Source of the DNA: Muraenolepis orangiensis
Taxonomy: Eukaryota > Chordata > Actinopteri > Gadiformes > Muraenolepididae
NCBI GenBank assembly: GCA_027704905.1
Contig: JANIIK010000518.1
Location: forward strand, 1 to 64,000
Reading direction: 5' to 3'
Length of the DNA stretch: 64,000 nucleotides
The translations under genes were made by a program, and so were the position numbers. The first letter of the stretch is position 1. Each line of letters begins with the position of its first letter. This document shows positions 54,601 through 64,000 of this stretch, in pieces. The notes beneath the pieces are model-generated. The model did no database searches and had not been told where the DNA came from. It worked only from the letters and a program-made list of their open reading frames with translations.

Positions 54601-57600
54601 TCTCTTAGTCTGTCCCCATACAGTCTGTCCTCCCAGTCTCTTAGTCTGTCCCCTATACAGTCTGTCCTCCCAGTCTCTTAGTCTGTCCCCATACAGTCTG
54701 TCCTCCCAGTCTCTTAGTCTGTCCCCATACAGTCTGTCCTCCAGTCTCTTAGTCTGTCCCCTATACAGTCTGTCCTCCAGTCTCTTAGTCTGTCCCCATA
54801 CAGTCTGTCCTCCAGTCTCTTAGTCTGTCCCCTATACAGTCTGTCCTCCCAGTCTCTTAGTCTGTCCCCTATACAGTCTGTCCTCCCAGTCTCTTAGTCT
54901 GTCCCCTATACAGTCTGTCCTCCAGTCTCTTAGTCTGTCCCCTATACAGTCTGTCCTCCCAGTCTCTTAGTCTGTCCCCTATACAGTCTGTCCTCCCAGT
55001 CTCTTAGTCTGTCCCTATACAGTCTGTCCTCCAGTATCTTAGTCTGTCCCCTATACAGTCTGTCCTCAGTCTCTTAGTCTGTCCCCATACAGTCTGTCCT
55101 CCCAGTCTCTTAGTCTGTCCCCTATACAGTCTGTCCTCCCAGTCTCTTAGTCTGTCCCCTATACAGTCTGTCCTCCCAGTCTCTTAGTCTGTCCCCTATA
55201 CAGTCTGTCCTCCAGTCTCTTAGTCTGTCCCCTATACAGTCTGTCCTCCCAGTCTCTTAGTCTGTCCCCTATACAGTCTGTCCTCCAGTCTCTTAGTCTG
55301 TCCCCATACAGTCTGTCCTCCCAGTCTCTTAGTCTGTCCCCATACAGTCTGTCCTCCCAGTCTCTTAGTCTGTCCCCATACAGTCTGTCCTCCCAGTCTC
55401 TTAGTCTGTCCCCTATACAGTCTGTCCTCCCAGTCTCTTAGTCTGTCCCCTATACAGTCTGTCCTCCCAGTCTCTTAGTCTGTCCCCTATACAGTCTGTC
55501 CTCCAGTCTCTTAGTCTGTCCCCTATACAGTCTGTCCTCCCAGTCTCTTAGTCTGTCCCCTATACAGTCTGTCCTCCCAGTCTCTTAGTCTGTCCTCATC
55601 GTCCCCATACAGTCTGTCCTCCCAGTCTCTTAGTCTGTCCCCATACAGTCTGTCCTCCCAGTCTCTTAGTCTGTCCCCCATACAGTCTGTCCTCCCAGTC
55701 TCTTAGTCTGTCCCCATACAGTCTGTCCTCCCAGTCTCTTAGTCTGTCCCCTATACAGTCTGTCCTCCCAGTCTCTTAGTCTGTCCCCTATACAGTCTGT
55801 CCTCCCAGTCTCTTAGTCTGTCCCCCATACAGTCTGTCCTCCCAGTCTCTTAGTCTGTCCCCCATACAGTCTGTCCTCCCAGTCTCTTAGTCTGTCCCCA
55901 TACAGTCTGTCCTCCCAGTCTCTTAGTCTGTCCCCATACAGTCTGTCCTCCAGTCTCTTAGTCTGTCCCCTATACAGTCTGTCCTCCCAGTCTCTTAGTC
56001 TGTCCCCTATACAGTCTGTCCTCCCAGTCTCTTAGTCTGTCCCCTATACAGTCTGTCCTCAGTCTCTTAGTCTGTCCCCTATACAGTCTGTCCTCCAGTC
56101 TCTTAGTCTGTCCCCATACAGTCTGTCCTCCCAGTCTCTTAGTCTGTCCCCTATACAGTCTGTCCTCCCAGTCTCTTAGTCTGTCCCCATACAGTCTGTC
56201 CTCCCAGTCTCTTAGTCTGTCCCCTATACAGTCTGTCCTCCAGTCTCTTAGTCTGTCCCCTATACAGTCTGTCCTCCCAGTCTCTTAGTCTGTCCCCTAT
56301 ACAGTCTGTCCTCCCAGTCTCTTAGTCTGTCCCCTATACAGTCTGTCCTCCAGTCTCTTAGTCTGTCCCCTATACAGTCTGTCCTCCAGTCTCTTAGTCT
56401 GTCCCCCATACAGTCTGTCCTCCCAGTCTCTTAGTCTGTCCCCTATACAGTCTGTCCTCCCAGTCTCTTAGTCTGTCCCCTATACAGTCTGTCCTCCCAG
56501 TCTTAGTCTGTCCCCTATACAGTCTGTCCTCCCAGTCTCTTAGTCTGTCCCCTATACAGTCTGTCCTCCCAGTCTCTTAGTCTGTCCCCTATACAGTCTG
56601 TCCTCAGTATCTTAGTCTGTCCCCATACAGTCTGTCCTCCCAGTCTCTTAGTCTGTCCCATACAGTCTGTCCTCCCAGTCTCTTAGTCTGTCCCCATACA
56701 GTCTGTCCTCTCAGTCTCTTAGTCTGTCCTCCCAGTCTCTTAGTCTGTCCCCATACAGTCTGTCCTCCCAGTCTCTTAGTCTGTCCCCTATACAGTCTGT
56801 CCTCCCAGTCTCTTAGTCTGTCCCCATACAGTCTGTCCTCCCAGTCTCTTAGTCTGTCCCCATACAGTCTGTCCTCCAGTCTCTTAGTCTGTCCCCTATA
56901 CAGTCTGTCCTCCCAGTCTCTTAGTCTGTCCCCTATACAGTCTGTCCTCCCAGTCTCTTAGTCTGTCCCCTATACAGTCTGTCCTCCAGTCTCTTAGTCT
57001 GTCCCCTATACAGTCTGTCCTCCCAGTCTCTTAGTCTGTCCCCTATACAGTCTGTCCTCCCAGTCTCTTAGTCTGTCCCCTATACAGTCTGTCCTCCAGT
57101 CTCTTAGTCTGTCCCCATACAGTCTGTCCTCCCAGTCTCTTAGTCTGTCCCCATACAGTCTGTCCTCCCAGTCTCTTAGTCTGTCCCCATACAGTCTGTC
57201 CTCCAGTCTCTTAGTCTGTCCCCTATACAGTCTGTCCTCCCAGTCTCTTAGTCTGTCCCCTATACAGTCTGTCCTCCCAGTCTCTTAGTCTGTCCCCATA
57301 CAGTCTGTCCTCCCAGTCTCTTAGTCTGTCCCCTATACAGTCTGTCCTCCCAGTCTCTTAGTCTGTCCCCATACAGTCTGTCCTCCCAGTCTCTTAGTCT
57401 GTCCCCCATACAGTCTGTCCTCCAGTCTCTTAGTCTGTCCCCATACAGTCTGTCCTCCCAGTCTCTTAGTCTGTCCCCTATACAGTCTGTCCTCCCAGTC
57501 TCTTAGTCTGTCCCCTATACAGTCTGTCCTCCAGTCTCTTAGTCTGTCCCCTATACAGTCTGTCCTCCAGTCTCTTAGTCTGTCCCCATACAGTCTGTCC

Positions 57601-60600
57601 TCCAGTCTCTTAGTCTGTCCCCTATACAGTCTGTCCTCCCAGTCTCTTAGTCTGTCCCCATACAGTCTGTCCTCCCAGTCTCTTAGTCTGTCCCCTATAC
57701 AGTCTGTCCTCCAGTCTCTTAGTCTGTCCCCTATACAGTCTGTCCTCCCAGTCTCTTAGTCTGTCCCCTATACAGTCTGTCCTCCCAGTCTCTTAGTCTG
57801 TCCCCTATACAGTCTGTCCTCCAGTCTCTTAGTCTGTCCCCATACAGTCTGTCCTCCCAGTCTCTTAGTCTGTCCCCTATACAGTCTGTCCTCCCAGTCT
57901 CTTAGTCTGTCCCCTATACAGTCTGTCCTCCCAGTCTCTTAGTCTGTCCCCTATACAGTCTGTCCTCCAGTCTCTTAGTCTGTCCCCCATACAGTCTGTC
58001 CTCCCAGTCTCTTAGTCTGTCCCCTATACAGTCTGTCCTCCCAGTCTCTTAGTCTGTCCCCTATACAGTCTGTCCTCCCAGTCTCTTAGTCTGTCCCCTA
58101 TACAGTCTGTCCTCCAGTCTCTTAGTCTGTCCCCTATACAGTCTGTCCTCCCAGTCTCTTAGTCTGTCCCCTATACAGTCTGTCCTCCAGTCTCTTAGTC
58201 TGTCCCCATACAGTCTGTCCTCCCAGTCTCTTAGTCTGTCCCCATACAGTCTGTCCTCCCAGTCTCTTAGTCTGTCCCCTATACAGTCTGTCCTCGTCCA
58301 GTCTCTTAGTCTGTCCTCCCAGTCTCTTAGTCTGTCCCCATACAGTCTGTCCTCCCAGTCTCTTAGTCTGTCCCCCATACAGTCTGTCCTCCCAGTCTCT
58401 TAGTCTGTCCCCATACAGTCTGTCCTCCCAGTCTCTTAGTCTGTCCCCTATACAGTCTGTCCTCCAGTCTCTTAGTCTGTCCCCTATACAGTCTGTCCTC
58501 CCAGTCTCTTAGTCTGTCCCCTATACAGTCTGTCCTCCCAGTCTCTTAGTCTGTCCCCTATACAGTCTGTCCTCAGTCTCTTAGTCTGTCCCCCATACAG
58601 TCTGTCCTCCAGTCTCTTAGTCTGTCCCCATACAGTCTGTCCTCCCAGTCTCTTAGTCTGTCCCCCATACAGTCTGTCCTCCAGTCTCTTAGTCTGTCCT
58701 CCCAGTCTCTTAGTCTGTCCCCATACAGTCTGTCCTCCCAGTCTCTTAGTCTGTCCCCTATACAGTCTGTCCTCCAGTCTCTTAGTCTGTCCCCATACAG
58801 TCTGTCCTCCCAGTCTCTTAGTCTGTCCCCATACAGTCTGTCCTCCCAGTCTCTTAGTCTGTCCCCTATACAGTCTGTCCTCCCAGTCTCTTAGTCTGTC
58901 CCCTATACAGTCTGTCCTCCCAGTCTCTTAGTCTGTCCCTATACAGTCTGTCCTCAGTCTCTTAGTCTGTCCTCTATACAGTCTGTCCTCAGTCTCTTAG
59001 TCTGTCCCCATACAGTCTGTCCTCCCAGTCTCTTAGTCTGTCCCCATACAGTCTGTCCTCCCAGTCTCTTAGTCTGTCCCCCTACAGTCTGTCCTGTCCT
59101 CTTAGTCTGTCCCCTATAGTCTGTCCTCCCAGTCTCTTAGTCTGTCCTCCCAGTCTCTTAGTCTGTCCCCATACAGTCTGTCCTCTCAGTCTCTTAGTCT
59201 GTCCCCTATACAGTCTGTCCTCTCAGTCTCTTAGTCTGTCCCCTATACAGTCTGTCCTCCCAGTCTCTTAGTCTGTCCCCTATACAGTCTGTCCTCCCAG
59301 TCTCTTAGTATGTCCTCTATACAGTCTGTCCTCAGTATCTTAGTCTGTCCTCTATACAGCCTGTCCTCAGTATCTTAGTCTGTCCCCCATACAGTCTGTC
59401 TCCCAGTCTCTTAGTCTGTCCCCATACAGTCTGTCCTCCCAGTCTCTTAGTCTGTCCCCTATACAGTCTGTCCTGTCAGTCTTAGTCTGTCCCCTATTTA
59501 GTCTGTCCTCCCAGTCTCTTTGTCTGTCCCCTTACAGTCTGTCCTCCCAGTCTCTTAGTCTGTCCTCCCAGTCTCTTTCTGTCCCCATACAGTCTGTCCC
59601 CCATACAGTCTGTCCTCCCAGTCTCTTAGTCTGTCCCTTAGTCTGTCCCCATACAGTCTGTCCTCTCAGTCTCTTAGTCTGTCCCCTATACAGTCTGTCC
59701 TCCCAGTCCTTAGTCTGTCCCCTATAGTCTGTCCTCCCAGTCTCTTAGTCTGTCCCCATACAGTCTGTCCTCCCAGTCTCTTAGTCTGTCCCCTATACAG
59801 TCTGTCCTCCCAGTCTCTTAGTCTGTCCCCTATACAGTCTGTCCTCCCAGTCTCTTAGTCTGTCCCCTATACAGTCTGTCCTCCAGTCTCTTAGTCTGTC
59901 CCCTATACAGTCTGTCCTCCAGTCTCTTAGTCTGTCCCCATACAGTCTGTCCTCCAGTCTCTTAGTCTGTCCCCTATACAGTCTGTCCTCCCAGTCTCTT
60001 AGTCTGTCCCCCATACAGTCTGTCCTCTCAGTCTCTTAGTCTGTCCCCTATACAGTCTGTCCTCTCAGTCTCTTAGTCTGTCCCCTATACAGTCTGTCCT
60101 CCCAGTCTCTTAGTCTGTCCCCTATAGTCTGTCCTCCCAGTCTCTTAGTCTGTCCCCTATACAGTCTGTCCTCCAGTCTCTTAGTCTGTCCCCTATACAG
60201 TCTGTCCTCCCAGTCTCTTAGTCTGTCCCCTATACAGTCTGTCCTCCCAGTCTCTTAGTCTGTCCCCTATACAGTCTGTCCTCCAGTCTCTTAGTCTGTC
60301 CCTATACAGTCTGTCCTCCAGTCTCTTAGTCTGTCCCCATACAGTCTGTCCTCCCAGTCTCTTAGTCTGTCCCCCATACAGTCTGTCCTCCCAGTCTCTT
60401 AGTCTGTCCCCTATACAGTCTGTCCTCCCAGTCTCTTAGTCTGTCCCCTATACAGTCTGTCCTCCCAGTCTCTTAGTCTGTCCCCTATACAGTCTGTCCT
60501 CCCAGTCTCTTAGTCTGTCCCCTATACAGTCTGTCCTCAGTCTCTTAGTCTGTCCTCCCAGTCTCTTAGTCTGTCCCCATACAGTCTGTCCTCTCAGTCT

Positions 60601-63600
60601 CTTAGTCTGTCCCCATACAGTCTGTCCTCTCAGTCTCTTAGTCTGTCCCCTATACAGTCTGTCCTCCCAGTCCCTTAGTCTGTCCCCTATAGTCTGTCCT
60701 CCCAGTCTCTTAGTCTGTCCCCATACAGTCTGTCCTCCAGTCTCTTAGTCTGTCCCCATACAGTCTGTCCTCTCAGTCACTTAGTCTGTCCCCATACAGT
60801 CTGTCCTCTCAGTCTCTTAGTCTGTCCCCTATACAGTCTGTCCTCCCAGTCCCTTAGTCTGTCCCCTATAGTCTGTCCTCCCAGTCTCTTAGTCTGTCCC
60901 CATACAGTCTGTCCTCCAGTCTCTTAGTCTGTCCCCTATACAGTCTGTCCTCCCAGTCTCTTAGTCTGTCCCCTATACAGTCTGTCCTCATACAGTCTGT
61001 CCTCAGTATCTTAGTCTGTCCTCTATACAGTCTGTCCTCCAGTATCTTAGTCTGTCCCCCATACAGTCTGTCCTCCCAGTCTCTTAGTCTGTCCCCTATT
61101 AGTCTGTCCTCCCAGTCTTAGTCTGTCCTCCCAGTCTCTTAGTCTGTCCCCATACAGTCTGTCCTCCAGTCTCTTAGTCTGTCCCCATACAGTCTGTCCT
61201 CCCAGTCTCTTAGTCTGTCCCCTATACAGTCTGTCCTCCCAGTCTCTTAGTCTGTCCCCTATACAGTCTGTCCTCCCAGTCTCTTAGTCTGTCCCCATAC
61301 AGTCTGTCCTCCCAGTCTCTTAGTCTGTCCCCTATACAGTCTGTCCTCCCAGTCTCTTAGTCTGTCCCCCATACAGTCTGTCCTCCCAGTCTCTTAGTCT
61401 GTCCTCCCAGTCTCTTAGTCTGTCCCCATACAGTCTGTCCTCCCAGTCTCTTAGTCTGTCCCCATACAGTCTGTCCTCCCAGTCTCTTAGTCTGTCCCCT
61501 ATACAGTCTGTCCTCCCAGTCTCTTAGTCTGTCCCCTATACAGTCTGTCCTCCCAGTCTCTTAGTCTGTCCCCTATACAGTCTGTCCTCCAGTCTCTTAG
61601 TCTGTCCCCTATACAGTCTGTCCTCCCAGTCTCTTAGTCTGTCCCCTATACAGTCTGTCCTCCCAGTCTCTTAGTCTGTCCCCATACAGTCTGTCCTCCC
61701 AGTCTCTTAGTCTGTCCCCATACAGTCTGTCCTCTCAGTCTCTTAGTCTGTCCCCTATACAGTCTGTCCTCCCAGTCTCTTAGTCTGTCCCCCATACAGT
61801 CTGTCCTCCCAGTCTCTTAGTCTGTCCCCATACAGTCTGTCTCAGTCTTAGTCTGTCCCCATACAGTCTGTCCTCCCAGTCTCTTAGTCTGTCCCCATAC
61901 AGTCTGTCCTCCAGTCTCTTAGTCTGTCCCCATACAGTCTGTCCTCTCAGTCTCTTAGTCTGTCCCCATACAGTCTGTCCTCTCAGTCTCTTAGTCTGTC
62001 CCCTATACAGTCTGTCCTCCCAGTCTCTTAGTCTGTCCCCTATCAGTCTGTCCTCCCAGTCTCTTAGTCTGTCCCCATACAGTCTGTCCTCTCAGTCTCT
62101 TAGTCTGTCCCCTATACAGTCTGTCCTCCCAGTCTCTTAGTCTGTCCCCTATAGTCTGTCCTCCCAGTCTTAGTCTGTCCCCTATACAGTCTGTCCTCCA
62201 GTCTCTTAGTCTGTCCCCTATACAGTCTGTCCTCCCAGTCTCTTAGTCTGTCCCCTATACAGTCTGTCCTCCCAGTCTCTTAGTCTGTCCTCTATACAGT
62301 CTGTCCTCAGTATCTTAGTCTGTCCTCTATACAGCCTGTCCTCAGTATCTTAGTCTGTCCCCATACAGTCTGTCCTCCCAGTCTCTTGTCTGTCCCCATA
62401 CAGTCTGTCCTCCCAGTCTCTTAGTCTGTCCCCTATACAGTCTGTCCTCCCAGTCTCTTAGTCTGTCCTCCCAGTCTCTTAGTCTGTCCCCATACAGTCT
62501 GTCCTCCCAGTCTCTTAGTCTGTCCCCTATACAGTCTGTCCTCCAGTCTCTTAGTCTGTCCCCATACAGTCTGTCCTCCCAGTCTCTTAGTCTGTCCCCT
62601 ATACAGTCTGTCCTCCCAGTCTCTTAGTCTGTCCCCTATACAGTCTGTCCTCCCAGTCTCTTAGTCTGTCCCCATACAGTCTGTCCTCCCAGTCTCTTAG
62701 TCTGTCCCCATACAGTCTGTCCTCCCAGTCTCTTAGTCTGTCCCCTATACAGTCTGTCCTCCAGTCTCTAGTCTGTCCCCAGTCTGTCCTCCCAGTCTCT
62801 TAGTCTGTCCCCTATACAGTCTTTCCTACCAGTCTCTTAGTCTGTCCCCTATACAGTCTGTCCTGCCAGTCTCTTAGTCTGTCCCTATACAGTCTGTCCT
62901 CCCAGTCTCTTGGTCTGTCCCCATACCGTCTGTCCTCCCAGTCTCTTAGTCTGTCCCCCATACAGTCTGTCCTCCCAGTCTCTTAGTCTGTCCCCTATAC
63001 AGTCTGTACTCTCAGTCTCTTAGTCTGTCCCCCATACAGTCTGTCCTCCCTGTCTCTTAGTCTGTCCATTATACAGTCTGTCCTCCCAGTCTCTTAGTCT
63101 GTCCCCATACAGTCTGTCCTCCAAGTCTCTTTGTCTGTCCCCTATACAGTCTGTCCTCCCAGTCCCTTAGTCTGTCCCCTATAGTCTGTCCTCCCAGTCT
63201 TAGTCTGTCCCCTATACAGTCTGTCCTCAGTATCTTAGTCTTTCCCCTATACAGTCTGTCCTCCCAGTTTCTTAGTCTGTCCCCTATACAGTCTGTCCTC
63301 CCAGTCTCTTAGTATGTCCTCTATACAGTCTGTCCTCTGTATCTTAGTCTGTCCTCTATACAGCCTGTCCTCAGTATCTTAGTCTGTCCCCCATACAGTC
63401 TGTCTTCCCAGTCTCTTAGTCTGTCCCCTATTTAGTCTGTCCTCCCAGTCTCTTTTTCTGTCCCCATACAGTCTGTCCTCCCAGTCTCTTAGTCTGTCCT
63501 CCCAGTCTCTTAGTCTGTCCCCTATACAGTCTGTCCTCCCAGTCTCTTAGTCTGTCCCTATACAGTCTGTCCTACCAGTCTCTTAGTCTGTCCCCTATAC

Positions 63601-64000
63601 AGTCTGTCCTCCAGTCTCTTAGTCTGTCCCCTATACAGTCTGTCCTCCCAGTCTCTTAGTCTGTCCCCTATACAGTCTGTCCTCTGTCCCCTATACAGTC
63701 TGTCCTCCCAGTCTCTTAGTCTGTCCCCATACAGTCTGTCCTCCCAGTCTCTTAGTCTGTCCCCTATACAGTCTGTCCTCCAGTCCTTAGTCTGTCCCCA
63801 TACAGTCTGTCCTCCCAGTCTCTTAGTCTGTCCCCTATACAGTCTGTCCTCCCAGTCTCTTAGTCTGTCCCCTATACAGTCTGTCCTCCAGTCCTTAGTC
63901 TGTCCCATACAGTCTGTCCTCCCAGTCTCTTAGTCTGTCCCCTATACAGTCTGTCCTCCCAGTCTCTTAGTCTGTCCCCTACAGCTGTCCTCAGTCTTAG
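48700..64000. repeat. Satellite array of 35-38-bp bipartite monomers, over 15.3 kb
   Basis: Continuous head-to-tail array to the window end. The monomer has two halves: cagtctcttagtctgtcccc, then (t)atacagtctgtcctcc. Both halves contain agtctgtcc, so the monomer itself arose by doubling of an about 18-bp motif. Length classes come from a present or absent t before atac, four or five c, and cctcccag, cctccag or cctctcag joins. About 420 units by division of length. The plus strand is pyrimidine-rich. Long minus-strand readings (GDRLRDWEDRLY per 36 bp) are a by-product of the period. No gene inside. Confidence 0.97.

Noticed and set aside
50439..63908. Minus-strand frames with GDRLRDWEDRLY repeats
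   Set aside because: A 36-bp satellite monomer gives 12-codon repeats whenever the length is a multiple of three. Indels break the frame every few hundred bases.
48700..64000. CRISPR-like array
   Set aside because: The repeats are contiguous with no unique spacers, and everything else in the window is vertebrate.
1..64000. tRNA, rRNA or snRNA genes
   Set aside because: I looked for A/B-box-like pairs and conserved rRNA strings and saw none that I could support. A covariance-model scan would be needed to exclude short or degenerate copies.

Overview
The window looks like repeat-rich, probably heterochromatic or subtelomeric/pericentromeric DNA from a teleost fish. The evidence is the mix of mobile elements: L2/CR1-type LINE tails ending in TGTAAA repeats, a Rex3/RTE-like LINE end, many hAT transposons with 8-bp target-site duplications, Ty3/gypsy and retrovirus-like pieces, and a fish-type zinc-finger repeat family. 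CA/GA microsatellites, intron splice signals and the absence of any compact operon-like coding also fit a vertebrate. I see no intact host protein-coding gene and no tRNA or rRNA gene. The species cannot be named from this sequence alone.

Layout. (1) 1-32418 holds three head-to-tail copies of one 13-14 kb unit: A 1-12861, B 12862-27234 and a truncated C 27235-32418. The copies look nearly identical by eye over long stretches. Each unit is a chain of dead elements: an L2-type RT fragment, a hAT transposase fragment, an APE-type LINE (complete in A, deleted in B, shortened at its 3' side in C), a zinc-finger pseudogene on the minus strand, a 27-bp minisatellite split by an L2 tail, a hairpin, a CpG-containing promoter-like block with an NRF1-type site and a splice donor, a non-autonomous hAT, an LTR-like fragment, two more minisatellites, an AT-rich GATA block and a CTCF-like motif at the unit end. 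B also carries a LINE insertion and a complete hAT with a second hAT nested inside it. (2) 32418-38950 is a patchwork: an L2 3' end, two tandem promoter/exon/splice-donor blocks, a perfect palindrome, a ZBED1-like hAT transposase fragment, a broken retroviral env, inverted and direct LTR pieces, a gypsy-like gag-protease remnant and a possible orphan collagen exon. (3) 39097-40706 (D) is a diverged partial copy of the unit end, where a single-copy sequence has become a 44-bp minisatellite. (4) 41013-47874 (E) is an inverted copy of the middle of the unit, interrupted by a Rex3-like LINE end and a 5384-bp hAT that itself contains another hAT carrying a nearly complete BED-type transposase gene. 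(5) 47886-48700 has a 33-bp minisatellite and an LTR-like block with repeated GC boxes. (6) About 48700 to the window end is one continuous satellite array of a 35-38-bp bipartite monomer, over 15 kb, running off the window.

How it fits together. The features do not form a pathway. They record repeated duplication, nested transposition, fold-back inversion and tandem-repeat growth. The observations most worth checking are the satellite and its block structure near the right edge, three perfect or near-perfect palindromes with very short spacers, a breakpoint shared by independent deletions in B and C, minisatellite growth visible by comparing A with D, the nested hAT insertions with readable target-site duplications, and the promoter-like block kept in three copies. 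I did not find a convincing undescribed functional system.
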